Assembly: GCF_900111005.1 (NCBI RefSeq)
Contig: NZ_FOFV01000007.1
Span: forward strand, 62,001 to 126,000
Direction: 5' to 3'
DNA: 64,000 bases
Origin: Lentzea albida
GTDB lineage: Bacteria; Actinomycetota; Actinomycetes; Mycobacteriales; Pseudonocardiaceae
Below are positions 8,601 through 15,102 of this stretch, in pieces. Position numbers and translations under genes: made by a program. Position 1 is the first letter of the stretch. Each line of letters starts with the position of its first letter. The notes under the pieces were generated by a model. That model had not been told where the DNA came from and did no database searches. It was given only the letters and a program-made list of their open reading frames with translations.

Positions 8601-9857
8601 GAACCCGCTCGGACTCGTCGGCGCGAACCCGCCCGGCCGCGCACCGCCGCTCGACGGACCGCCGCTCGACGAGCTGCCACCGGACGGGCCGCCGCTGGGG
8701 GCGCCGCCCATCGGCACCCCGCCGCCCCCGAACGGAGCGGGTCCACCGGAGGTGGAGGAGCCGGGTTGGGACGGCGAGGACGGTGCGTGCGGGACGGGTG
8801 GAGCCGGCGGGGCGGCCGCCGCGGCACTGGTCTCGGAGTTGGTGGTGCTGCCCGGGGTGTTCGAGGGGCCCACGGGCGGCGCCGACGGGCCGCCGGACGG
8901 GCCACCGGGTCCGGCGGGAGGCCAGCCTCCGGGGCCGCCGGACGGTCCGGGAGGCGCTGCGGGCGGACCGCCAGGAGGCGGCGGGGCACCCGGCCCGTCA
9001 CCGATGCCGGGTGCCGTCGGAGCGTCGTAGTGCGACGTCGCCCCGCCGATCCCGCCGGATACGCCGCCGGAGACGCCACTGCGCGCGAGGTCGCCCGCGG
9101 TGATGTCCTCGCCGGTCACCGCCGCGTTCGCCACGGTGGAGGCGACGCCCTCGACGCCGCCGCGGACGGCGCCCTCGACGACGTTGCCGCCGAGACCGGT
9201 GGCCCTGGTCGGGACGAAGTCCATGCCGCCGCCGATCGCGCCGGAGATGGCTCCGGAGAGCGCGGCGCCGCCGGTCTTGCTCCAGTCCCAGCTCTTGCGG
9301 TCGCCCTTGGCCATCTGGATGCCCTGGATCGCCGCGTCGATGGCGACCTCGGTGAGCATCTCGCGCAGGATCGCGGTGATCAGCTTGCGGAAGATCATCT
9401 GGACGGTGATGCGGGTGGCCGCCTGGGCGATCGGGATGCCCGCCGTGGACGTGCCGAACGTGCCGAAGGCCGCCGCGACCAGGGCCGCGATCTCGATGGC
9501 GAGCATGATCAGCGCGGCGATGATGGCGTACTTGGCGTACTCCACCTCCAGCGCGGTGTTGTCGCACGAGCCGGCGAGGCCGTCGCAGGACTTCTTCAAC
9601 TTCACCAGGTAGGCGTCCGCGCCGTCGACGAACTTCTTCCAGTACTCCTGGAAGGAGTCGGCGGCCTGGCCCTCCATGGCGCCGAACGACTTCGTCGCGG
9701 CGTTCCCGGCCTGCGTGATGACCTCGTCGATGTCGGCGGACGCGGCCCGCCAGGCATCGCCGAGCGCCCTGAGCTTGTCCTCATCGCCCTCGGGCCAGCT
9801 CTCGCCGACGACGATGGGGAACAGCCAGGTGATCTCCGGTGGAATGGTGATCGACAT
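5652..9857 (-). CDS. WXG100-like polymorphic toxin with C-terminal DNA/RNA nuclease-like tip
   Basis: The protein has 1401 residues. About 1-105 is a helical WXG100-like/CpnT-type N-terminal domain. About 108-140 is a hydrophobic segment. About 280-900 is Pro/Gly-rich, with a tandem Gly-Gly-Pro-Gly-Asn array near 480-605. About 885-990 is a compact domain with LIGCDASANGF. About 1015-1065 is strongly acidic. About 1195-1401 is the toxic tip. The tip contains WAGGHLLATESGAPGGYGN with His1282, like the G-GH motif of the Endonuclease_NS_2 family, followed by an Asn-rich stretch. Such proteins leave by type VII secretion; no secretion machinery is encoded here. The gene follows a WXG100 gene and precedes two immunity genes. 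Active-site assignment is by motif only. Confidence 0.8.
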   Translation of the reverse strand: MSITIPPEITWLFPIVVGESWPEGDEDKLRALGDAWRAASADIDEVITQAGNAATKSFGAMEGQAADSFQEYWKKFVDGADAYLVKLKKSCDGLAGSCDNTALEVEYAKYAIIAALIMLAIEIAALVAAAFGTFGTSTAGIPIAQAATRITVQMIFRKLITAILREMLTEVAIDAAIQGIQMAKGDRKSWDWSKTGGAALSGAISGAIGGGMDFVPTRATGLGGNVVEGAVRGGVEGVASTVANAAVTGEDITAGDLARSGVSGGVSGGIGGATSHYDAPTAPGIGDGPGAPPPPGGPPAAPPGPSGGPGGWPPAGPGGPSGGPSAPPVGPSNTPGSTTNSETSAAAAAPPAPPVPHAPSSPSQPGSSTSGGPAPFGGGGVPMGGAPSGGPSGGSSSSGGPSSGGARPGGFAPTSPSGFGGPTPGGAHGPSPQGGPSSQPSSGGPSPSGQGGHAPAAPGGAGGGTPGGHGSPGGSPASGGPVGTGTSGSPGGPANFSGTGNPGGPGNAGGLGNFGGTGNSGGPGNAGGPGNFGGAGNSGGPGNAGGPANAGGPSNAGVPGNFGGSGIPGGPANAGGPGNPGGPGNFSNAGNPGGPGNSGPGNLGGPSHAAGPLPHSPASGAPHPTGPAPNGNGPGGAPHAMPNGPANHTTATARAETSTGPAFHSGPADVRPAGGQSAPTHRGTDSPAGLPPAGGMPLGGAQTGSPGGTGGSPSAGSRPGWTGTPGSPAPNTPHGPGPRDHARGRPDPAGSQPPHRPGPPSHPGTRGPASGPGPRPAGPDHAGSQSPVARGPVAPPHGGQPHHAGLPDNGRRPGTSGQNGPGQHDPSTSQDADGGPGAPRDTGPLSPDEVNQRHAEPTPAGVSYHRGDADMGDLPQRVRPDSDGRYTVDVHIDPDGHANIGGRRYTPEQFAEVLRRGGDYDGRPIRLIGCDASANGFAPRLAQALGTEVMAPNRPAWTDSGGRVFSSDYEVGPDGGTRPRIPPTGEWSVHSPDGTSTRVGEDGFTPDTPDSDKHRPDPDSARARGDGDGDTGDEDQDGDGRPDRYADTDWDEEWGDYEVSSDDPDLHRPIIDYDRPGLGAPDASPPDNPYNRPPDSPAPTIRTEMPARALFPPLNRDLPERYQVPRALRGHPELFENGRLRPDTAIPVEYLGANGEVAARTTFYTDSAGAIRWVELSPGAQLAPDGTRAGTNPDFNQVLPNCQYRVENWRDPSRHMHFETNERGQAVRASGQPSYGASDDNYRDQAAQNRAAREGWRGREDGTGTPYATHPDHRQVRWAGGHLLATESGAPGGYGNQHGQMAASNSGNNRDGWTRAESWRLQEEQIAAHAKQDGHDVELLEVEVLRREGDGMAPEEVMRWHVRDTDPETGEPRVRVFQRTFVNVPENMGISDWSGVPRYGE
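8041..8410 (-). repeat. Tandem coding repeat: Gly-Gly-Pro-Gly-Asn units inside the toxin
   Basis: Imperfect repeats of about 18 to 36 bases encode runs such as GGPGNAGGPGNFGG, roughly residues 480-605 of the toxin. The same DNA reads as collagen-like Gly-Pro-Pro on the other strand, but the minus-strand gene has the proper context. Short, near-identical units make copy-number change by slippage likely. The array probably forms a flexible linker between the secretion domain and the toxic tip. Confidence 0.7.
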
Positions 9858-9874
9858 GATCCCCGTTCAACCCC

Positions 9875-10186
9875 CTACAGCGCGCCGAGGCCACCGCTGG
9901 TGGACTTGTCGGTGTTCTGGTGCGTGTTGGCGGTCTCGTCGAGCGCGGTCTTGATCGCCCGGATCGCCTCGCTCAACTGGCTGAACGCCTTGACCGTGCC
10001 CTCCGCGGCGGGCACGTAGTCCTTGGAGAACTGCTGTCCCGACTCGTCGCCGCCCCAGCAGGCACCCTGCGCCGCCAGCGCGTTCGAGAGCGTGCTGCCC
10101 GCCTCGGAGAGCATCTCCGCCGCCACGCCGAACCCGCCGGCGCCCGCACGGACCTCGTCGAGCTGGATCCGGAAGCCGCCGGTCAT
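9875..10186 (-). CDS. WXG100 family (EsxA/EsxB-like) protein
   Basis: The protein has 103 residues, in the size range of the family. It is a helical hairpin with CWGGDESG at the turn, the WxG motif that defines WXG100 secretion substrates and chaperones. No signal peptide is present, as expected for type VII substrates. The start ATG overlaps the stop of the YbaB-like gene by 4 bases, and the toxin follows 17 bases downstream. The likely role is to pair with the N-terminal WXG-like domain of the toxin and target it to the ESX machinery. Confidence 0.85.
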   Translation of the reverse strand: MTGGFRIQLDEVRAGAGGFGVAAEMLSEAGSTLSNALAAQGACWGGDESGQQFSKDYVPAAEGTVKAFSQLSEAIRAIKTALDETANTHQNTDKSTSGGLGAL

Positions 10187-10695
10187 CGCTGCCCCGGTCC
10201 CTTGAGCACGCTGCCGAAGCCCTCGTCGTCGTCGGGATCGTCCTGACGGGGCGGCCGGCCCCGCTGCGGCGGCGCTTCGGCGGCAGGCGGAGGAGGCGGC
10301 TTGAGCAGGTCGGCGAACGAGGGCGCACCCTCCACCAGTTCGGACAGGTCGGTCTGCCCCTGCAGCGGCGCGAGCACGCCCTCGACCTGCTCGCGCGCCG
10401 ACCGGGCCGCGGTCTGCGCGGTCTCGATCACCGAGCGCGCCAGCTTCTCCGGCGTCGACCGCTGGAACGCGGCAGGAGCGAACCGCAGGTCCGTCAGCAC
10501 CCCGGCCGGGTTCACCTGGACCTGCACCAACCCGTCCGGCGAGGTCGCCGCTCCGGTCACGGCGGCCGCACGGGCTTGCGCCCCGGCGAACTCGCTCGTG
10601 CGACGTCGCAGGTCAGCCATCAAGTTGTCGACGTTCTCACGCATGGCGGCGTTGCGCGCTTCCAGCTCAGCCCTGCGCGCGGCAGCGTCACTCAT
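10183..10695 (-). CDS. YbaB/EbfC family protein of an ESX-toxin operon
   Basis: The protein has 170 residues. The N-terminal half is a coiled helix (AARRAELEARNAAMREN) followed by a strand pair (GLVQVQVNPAGVLTDLRF) that matches the YbaB/EbfC DNA-binding-associated fold. The C-terminal third is Pro-rich and acidic. The ATG at 10695 is chosen because GGGGAGGGG lies just upstream; an in-frame ATG 63 bases earlier lacks a good ribosome site. In actinomycetes such proteins often precede WXG100 genes in type VII substrate operons, where their function is unknown. It is the first gene of the five-gene operon. Confidence 0.75.
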   Translation of the reverse strand: MSDAAARRAELEARNAAMRENVDNLMADLRRRTSEFAGAQARAAAVTGAATSPDGLVQVQVNPAGVLTDLRFAPAAFQRSTPEKLARSVIETAQTAARSAREQVEGVLAPLQGQTDLSELVEGAPSFADLLKPPPPPAAEAPPQRGRPPRQDDPDDDEGFGSVLKGPGQR

Positions 10696-11060
10696 GTGTC
10701 CCCTCCCCCTGAATGCCCGAAGGACACACACACGCATCCCGGGAGCACAGACGCCCAACTTAGCGAAGCTGGCCTGCTCGCCTCAGCCGTTTGGCGATGA
10801 TGACTTCGTGGAGCCGTGCTGGTGCCCCATGACTTCGGCACCTGCTGCGCGGATCAAGATCCGTCCCCTGGGCACTCCACCGCGGCGTACACGGTCTTGC
10901 CGCCGTCGAGCAGAGGCCTCACGCCCCCTCGAGGGCGAGGTGCTCGACCACGACGATGCCGCGGCCCGGCTGCCGCTCGGACGACCACTCATGCCACAGC
11001 CACAGCCACAGCGCAGCGAATACGACTGTATACATCCAGATTAAGTCTACACTCGTATAC
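10696..11060. other. Intergenic region with a gene remnant and two divergent promoters
   Basis: The 365 bases separate the toxin operon from a TetR gene. A possible -10 (TAAGTT, minus strand, 10757-10762) faces the YbaB-like gene. The right half holds an anti-sigma-factor remnant (10854-10995) and the tetR promoter with GTATACAT repeats; both are listed separately. Confidence 0.5.
10854..10995 (-). pseudogene. Frameshifted C-terminal remnant of an anti-sigma-type ATP-binding protein
   Basis: On the minus strand one frame gives PGRGIVVVEHLALEG followed by a stop. The next frame continues VRPLLDGGKTVYAAVECP to a stop at 10854-10856. Together these match the end of HATPase domains of RsbW-like serine kinases (pattern GRGxxxVExLAxxWGVRPxxxGKTVW). 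Adding a single base inside the G-run near 10924-10929 would restore LEWGVRPLLDGGKTVY. Nothing upstream encodes the rest of the domain. It is therefore a decayed fragment. Confidence 0.5.
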
Positions 11061-11062
11061 AT
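11027..11062 (+). promoter_or_regulatory. tetR promoter with paired GTATACAT elements; probable leaderless start
   Basis: TGTATACAT (11027-11035) and CGTATACAT (11054-11062) form a direct repeat with GTATAC palindromic cores, centres 27 bases apart. TACACT at 11048-11053 fits a -10 box, which puts transcription start at or next to the ATG at 11061, and there is no purine-rich ribosome site. The second repeat covers the start codon. Autorepression by the TetR protein is likely but inferred. Confidence 0.5.
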
Positions 11063-11618
11063 GGCAACTGCACACCGTCGGGACGCTGCCGCCACGCGGG
11101 CGGCCATCCTGGGCGCGGGCATCGAGGCGTTCACCAGACATGGGTACGACGGGGTCGGCGTGCGCGAGATCGCGCAGGCGGCCGGGGTGTCGGCGATGCT
11201 CGTGAACCGCTACTTCGGCAACAAGGAGGGGTTGTTCGCGGAGGTCGTGGAAGCGTCCATGACGGACCGGACCGTGCTCACCGGCGATCCGGGGACCCTG
11301 GCGCGCGACGTCGCCGCGGCACTGGTCGCGCGCACCGCACCGGACGCGGACGACCTGTCGCCGTTCCTGCTGATGCTCAGGTCGGCGGCCAACCCGCGGG
11401 CCGCCGAGATCCTGCGCGCGGGCATCGAGAAGCACGTCGAGGCGCATCTGCACGAGGTCTCGCCGCACAGCCGCGACACGGCGGCGGCGGTGGTGCTGTC
11501 GGTGATCGCCGGGTTCTGGTTGCTGCGCAAGGTGATCGGCAGCTCCACCCTCACGGCGGCCGACGAGGAGGAGCTGACGACCACCCTGCGCGGGGTCTTC
11601 GACGTGCTGCTGCCCTGA
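11061..11618 (+). CDS. TetR family transcriptional regulator
   Basis: The protein has 185 residues. The N-terminal HTH is typical: TRAAILGAGIEAFTRHGYDG, then VREIAQAAGVSAMLVNRYFGNKEG (about 30-55). The C-terminal ligand-binding half is of the AefR/YcdC-like type. There is no Shine-Dalgarno sequence before the ATG, consistent with a leaderless mRNA. The neighbouring DNA on both sides is gene debris, including a truncated MFS transporter that could be its former target, so its present regulon may be elsewhere or only itself. Confidence 0.85.
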   Translation: MATAHRRDAAATRAAILGAGIEAFTRHGYDGVGVREIAQAAGVSAMLVNRYFGNKEGLFAEVVEASMTDRTVLTGDPGTLARDVAAALVARTAPDADDLSPFLLMLRSAANPRAAEILRAGIEKHVEAHLHEVSPHSRDTAAAVVLSVIAGFWLLRKVIGSSTLTAADEEELTTTLRGVFDVLLP

Positions 11619-12112
11619 CCGGCCCCGCACCGTGGACCGGTCGACCACCAACGATCCGGCGTGCGGCCGCAGCCCGAGTCCCGGCACCCAGCCGGCCACC
11701 ACCGCCGGATCGACCACGGACCCGATCGGCGCCGACCGCCACAGCCAGCAGCGTGCGCTCCACACCGAACCGCCGCGCCGGGTGCTGCACCAGCGGGGAG
11801 ATCACCGCGAACGCCAGCAGGGGCAACGCTCCGAGCAGGCCCTGCGCGCCCTCGGAGAGCCCGGCCTCTCCCCCGATCCGCGGCAGCAAGGGCCCCACGG
11901 AGGTCAGCGCCGGACGGAGGTTGAGCGCGACCAGGAACACCAGCGCGACCATCACCGGCGCGAGCGTGCCCACCCTCGCACGTTCGATCATGGGACCATC
12001 TCCGGCCGCATTCTTCGCGTGCCCGGCGGAGGCGCGTCGCGCGGGTGGGCCGTGTCCTCGGCGGCAGGCGCGGAACCGCTGCTGGCGCCCGACGTGACTG
12101 CCGGGACACGGT
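11619..12112. other. Region of gene remnants, no intact gene
   Basis: The region contains the truncated CynX-like transporter (11728-11991) and, at about 11640-11727 on the minus strand, a second coding-like scrap reading VVAGWVPGLGLRPHAGSLVVD that I cannot identify. The remaining bases up to 12112 show no gene signal. Confidence 0.5.
11728..11991 (-). pseudogene. Truncated MFS transporter, CynX/NimT type (N-terminal 88 codons)
   Basis: From the ATG at 11991 the frame gives APVMVALVFLVALNLRPALT, then VGPLLPRIGGEAGLSEGAQG and LLGALPLLAFAVISPLVQ, the first three membrane segments of CynX-type major facilitator transporters (family length about 400 residues). After ERTLLAVAVGA near 11728 the hydrophobic pattern stops and the frame continues as Arg/Gly-rich noise into the antisense of tetR. 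About 300 residues are missing. The fragment starts well, so a deletion between it and tetR is the simplest explanation. Confidence 0.6.
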
Positions 12113-12919
12113 CTAGGTGCGGATCGCGGTGAGGCCCCACGTGGCGTAAGGCAGCGTGACGGTGCCACCCAGCTCGTCGACCGCCGCGCCGACCTCCGCC
12201 AGCACCCCGGCCAGTTGCTCCGGCGGCAGCGTGGTGAGGCCTCCAGAGGTCGGCACCAGGTCGAGCAGTTCGTCACGGCTGTAGGCGCGTTCCCAGTCGT
12301 GGCGCCACAACTCGGGCTCGCCGAAGCCTCCCGCCTCCCGGATGCCGTCCGCCGCCCTGGCGTACAACCCCTGGTAGGCGTCCAGGACGGACACCTCCGA
12401 CCGGGCGACGAACGGCGCGTCCGGGATCAGGCGCCGGTAGGCCGAGGCCAGGACGTCCGCGACGGCCGGAGGCAGTGCGTAGACGTGCCCGAACGGCACC
12501 AGCACGCCTCCCGGCCGCAGCACCCGGGCCGCTTTCGCCGCTCCCGCGACCGGGTCCACCCAGTGCCAGGCCGTGGCCGAGACGACCGCGTCGAACGCAC
12601 GGCCTCCGGAGTCCCACGCCTCGAACGTCGCGATCTCGACGTCGACGCCGGCCCTGCGGGCGAAGGCGGCCATCCGCGGATCGGGCTCGACGCCGAGGAC
12701 GGTGAGCCCGGCCGCCTGGAACTGGCGGGCCGCGATGCCGGTGCCGCACCCGACGTCGAGGAGGCCGGATCCCGGGCAAGCGGCGGTGATCCGGCCGACC
12801 ACCGCCTCGGGATAGGAGGCCCTGGTGCGGTCGTACCGCTCGGGGTCGACGCCGAACGACTCCGCGACCCGGCGGTGCCGGTGCGGTTCCGGTGCAGGTG
12901 GAGGCACTAGAGTGACCAT
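12113..12919 (-). CDS. Class I SAM-dependent methyltransferase (Methyltransf_11 type)
   Basis: The protein has 268 residues. SAM motif I is LLDVGCGTGIAARQF (about 53-67), the acidic residue of motif II is in LGVEPDPRM and the post-motif is AWHWVDP. Family members of this shape methylate small molecules; the substrate is unknown. It is divergent from a TetR gene, and the start codon lies between two of three palindromes (12905-12955), so it is almost certainly repressed by that TetR protein. The chosen ATG fits the family, with the catalytic domain preceded by about 40 residues. Confidence 0.8.
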   Translation of the reverse strand: MVTLVPPPAPEPHRHRRVAESFGVDPERYDRTRASYPEAVVGRITAACPGSGLLDVGCGTGIAARQFQAAGLTVLGVEPDPRMAAFARRAGVDVEIATFEAWDSGGRAFDAVVSATAWHWVDPVAGAAKAARVLRPGGVLVPFGHVYALPPAVADVLASAYRRLIPDAPFVARSEVSVLDAYQGLYARAADGIREAGGFGEPELWRHDWERAYSRDELLDLVPTSGGLTTLPPEQLAGVLAEVGAAVDELGGTVTLPYATWGLTAIRT

Positions 12920-12955
12920 GCGCCCACTCTAGTGGGCAGGCGCCCACTCGTGGGC
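12905..12955. promoter_or_regulatory. Three evenly spaced dyads in a TetR/methyltransferase divergent promoter
   Basis: There are three dyads: CACT-AG-AGTG at 12905-12914; GCCCACT-CT-AGTGGGC at 12922-12937, perfect 7-base arms; and GCCCAC-TC-GTGGGC at 12942-12955, perfect 6-base arms. Centres lie about 20 bases apart, two helical turns, so dimers would bind on one DNA face. The array spans the methyltransferase start codon and ends about 30 bases before the TetR start. Confidence 0.65.
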
Positions 12956-12984
12956 GGTGTTCGCTCGTGGAAGAAGGAGGCCCG

Positions 12985-13572
12985 GTGCCCACCGGAGTGG
13001 CGCTGCGCGACCCGCGCCAGCAGTTGTTCGACGCCGCCGCGCGCGTCCTGGTGAGGGACGGCGTCGGCGAGCTGACCAGCAGGGCGGTCACGGCGGAGGC
13101 GGGTGTCGCCAAGGGCGTCCTGCACCGGCACTTCGCCGACTTCGACGCGTTCCTGACTGAACTGGTGCTGGACCGCATCGCGCGGATCGAGGCCCGCGCC
13201 GCCGACCTGCGGGACAGGGCGGGTTCCGGCACCGTCACCGGCAACCTGACCGAGGCCCTGGTCAGCGGCTTCGACCCGGTCGCGGTGGCGATGATCGTGC
13301 TCGTCATCGCACGGGACGAGCTCCGCACCCGGCTCCGCGCGGCCGGCACCGCGCGACTCCCGCTCGTCGGCGAGGCGGCGGCCATGGTCGCCGGGTACCT
13401 GACGGCCGAGCGCGACCTCGGCCGGATCGCCGCGGACGCCGACGTCGACACGCTCGCACCGACCCTGATCGGCGCCGCGCACCTGCGGTTCACCGAGGAG
13501 GAGCACGGCCCGGCCGCCCCCGAAGCGGTGCGCAGGGTCGTGGAGGCGGTTCTGGCCGCCGCCCTGCGGTGA
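12985..13572 (+). CDS. TetR family transcriptional regulator
   Basis: The protein has 195 residues from GTG 12985, chosen because AAGGAGG at 12974-12980 sits just before it; an in-frame GTG at 12967 lacks a site. HTH: QQLFDAAARVLVRDGVGELT, then VTAEAGVAKGVLHRHFADFD. The C-terminal half is a variable helical effector domain. It is divergent from the methyltransferase, with three palindromes between them, so it probably represses both genes. The inducer is unknown. Confidence 0.85.
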   Translation: MPTGVALRDPRQQLFDAAARVLVRDGVGELTSRAVTAEAGVAKGVLHRHFADFDAFLTELVLDRIARIEARAADLRDRAGSGTVTGNLTEALVSGFDPVAVAMIVLVIARDELRTRLRAAGTARLPLVGEAAAMVAGYLTAERDLGRIAADADVDTLAPTLIGAAHLRFTEEEHGPAAPEAVRRVVEAVLAAALR

Positions 13573-13575
13573 CCG

Positions 13576-14019
13576 TCAGGACAGCTCGATGATGATCTTC
13601 TCGATCCGCCGGGCGCGGGTCTCGGCCTGCTTCGCCCCCGCCACCGCCTCGGCCCGCTGCCGCTGGTTGCTGTAGGACAGCGCGGTGAACGCCGCGCGGG
13701 CCGCCGGATTCCGGTCGAGCGCCGCCGCGAGGTCCTCGGGCACGTCGACGGTGCGTTCGGCCAGGTCCGGTTCGAGCGTCACCTCGACGGTGTCCCCCGC
13801 GGTCACGCCCGCCGCCTCCCGGTTGGCGGCGCTCACGCCCAGCATGAAGTCGCCGTCGTAGACCGCGACCGTGCTGCGCCAGGTGTGGCCGCCGATGCCC
13901 ACCAGCACCCTGGGCTTCCTGCCCTGCCCGAGCGCCTCGACGACGTCCGCGGGGACGCGGAACCCGGTCGCGGTCTTGCCGTTCAGCTCGAGCAGCGCGG
14001 TGAAGGTGTGGCGCGTCAA
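13576..14019 (-). CDS. YdeI/OmpD-associated (DUF1905) family protein
   Basis: The protein has 147 residues. The N-terminal DUF1905 beta-barrel part reads TFTALLELNGKTATGFRVPA with KPRVLVGIGGHTWR. The C-terminal helical YdeI part has VDVPEDLAAALDRNPAARAAF and YSNQRQRAEAV. Family members are called bacteriocin-protection or OmdA-like proteins, without an established biochemical role. It converges on the TetR gene with 3 bases between stops, leaving no room for an independent terminator. Confidence 0.8.
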   Translation of the reverse strand: MTRHTFTALLELNGKTATGFRVPADVVEALGQGRKPRVLVGIGGHTWRSTVAVYDGDFMLGVSAANREAAGVTAGDTVEVTLEPDLAERTVDVPEDLAAALDRNPAARAAFTALSYSNQRQRAEAVAGAKQAETRARRIEKIIIELS

Positions 14020-14041
14020 GGTCCGGCCTCCCGTCGGCGGT

Positions 14042-14180
14042 TCACCGGATCGTAGCGACAGAAGAGGCGGTCAGCGCCTCTCCGCTCACCATGCCCTGCG
14101 GCGCGTCGCCGAGTTCGGTCGCGGCCAGGACGGCCATCCGAGGGGCGGCGGCCTCGACCACCAACGCGGGAGCCGGCCTC
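14042..14180 (-). pseudogene. Coding-like 45-codon scrap, unidentified
   Basis: Between the hydrolase stop and the YdeI-like start, the minus strand reads VVEAAAPRMAVLAATELGDA, then PQGMVSGEALTASS, and ends at a stop at 14042, with third codon positions mostly G or C. No convincing start or ribosome site is adjacent. It looks like the tail of a lost gene, or a very small protein. I do not recognise it. Confidence 0.25.
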
Positions 14181-14183
14181 CCC

Positions 14184-15020
14184 CTAGGCGTGCGCCAGCG
14201 TCTTGCCCAAGAAGGGCAGCGCGAGCGCGAGGACCTCGTCCGGCGTCTGGGTGTGCGGGTAGTGCCCGGCACCCTCGACGACGACGAGTTCGCCGAGACC
14301 GCGGGGCAGGTCGGCGAGGACCTTCTCGCCCTCGGCGCGCGGGTCGGCCCAGTCGGGGTCGGCGTCGCCCATGACCACGAGGACGGGGCAGGTGACGTGG
14401 GCCAGCCGGGCGCCGGCGTCCGCGGGACTGGACTTGCCCATGGCCCGCAGGACCTCCATCCGGCCGGGCTCGCGGAGCTTGGCCTCGATCCGGGCGAGCT
14501 CCGCGTCCCAGTCGGCCGGCTTGGCGGGCACCGCCACGTCGAGGTACTTCTTCCAGGCGGGGAGGCTCCCGCTGACGACGACCTTGGCGAGCTGGGTGTA
14601 GCCCCTGCGGAACCGCTTGACGCGCAGCAGTCCCGCGAGGTCGACGGACTGCGCCCGCGTGAACGGCGCGAGCTCGATGACGCCGGAGATCACGTCGGGG
14701 GCGGTGGCCGCCGCGACCGTCGCCGCCCCGCCGCTGATCGAGTGGCCGATGATCACGGCCGGGCCGCCCAGGTGGCGCACGAGGGCGACGAGGTCTCCCG
14801 CGATGTCGGTGCGGCTGTAGCCGTCCCAGCCGACGCTCGAGTCGCCGCAGCCCCGGATGTCGGCGTTCGCCACCCGGTAGCCCCGTGCGGCCAGCGCCGG
14901 AGCGAGGAAGCGGTAGGAGTGGCGGCTGTCGCCGATGCCGTGGGCCAGCAGGACGAGCGGCCCCTCGCCGGTGACCTCGTAGGCGAGGGTGTTGCCCGCG
15001 ACGTCCAGGTGCTCGATCAT
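14184..15020 (-). CDS. Alpha/beta hydrolase
   Basis: The protein has 278 residues from the ATG at 15020, which has GGAGGA 4 bases before it; an in-frame GTG 12 bases upstream does not. Oxyanion region: LLAHGIGDSRHSY. Nucleophile elbow: VIIGHSISGGA with Ser. Acid: VVMGDADPDW. Catalytic His: VEGAGHYPHT. This is a standard hydrolase of the esterase/epoxide-hydrolase-like superfamily; the substrate cannot be assigned. A strong dyad with 15-base arms lies 16 bases upstream of its start, so it is tightly regulated. Confidence 0.8.
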   Translation of the reverse strand: MIEHLDVAGNTLAYEVTGEGPLVLLAHGIGDSRHSYRFLAPALAARGYRVANADIRGCGDSSVGWDGYSRTDIAGDLVALVRHLGGPAVIIGHSISGGAATVAAATAPDVISGVIELAPFTRAQSVDLAGLLRVKRFRRGYTQLAKVVVSGSLPAWKKYLDVAVPAKPADWDAELARIEAKLREPGRMEVLRAMGKSSPADAGARLAHVTCPVLVVMGDADPDWADPRAEGEKVLADLPRGLGELVVVEGAGHYPHTQTPDEVLALALPFLGKTLAHA

Positions 15021-15035
15021 GCCGTCCTCCACGAA

Positions 15036-15070
15036 GCTAATGCCGTTAGCTATAAGCTAACGACATTAGC
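15036..15070. promoter_or_regulatory. Large dyad operator upstream of the hydrolase
   Basis: GCTAATGCCGTTAGC (15036-15050) and GCTAACGACATTAGC (15056-15070) are reverse complements with one mismatch, separated by TATAA. Each arm also has GCTAA...TTAGC symmetry. This fits a TetR- or MarR-type operator overlapping the hydrolase promoter. No regulator gene adjoins it, so the protein that binds it must be encoded elsewhere. Confidence 0.6.
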
Positions 15071-15102
15071 CAACGCCTGTCAACGCCCACTGGGCGCGGG
15101 AC

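Noticed and set aside
7663-9030. Collagen-like Gly-Pro-Pro protein on the plus strand
   Set aside because: It is the mirror of the toxin's Gly/Asn/Pro linker. The minus-strand frame has the WXG and nuclease domains, operon coupling and ribosome sites.
4779-10695. A complete type VII secretion system
   Set aside because: Only substrates and immunity genes are present. No EccB, EccC, EccD, EccE or mycosin gene is in the window.
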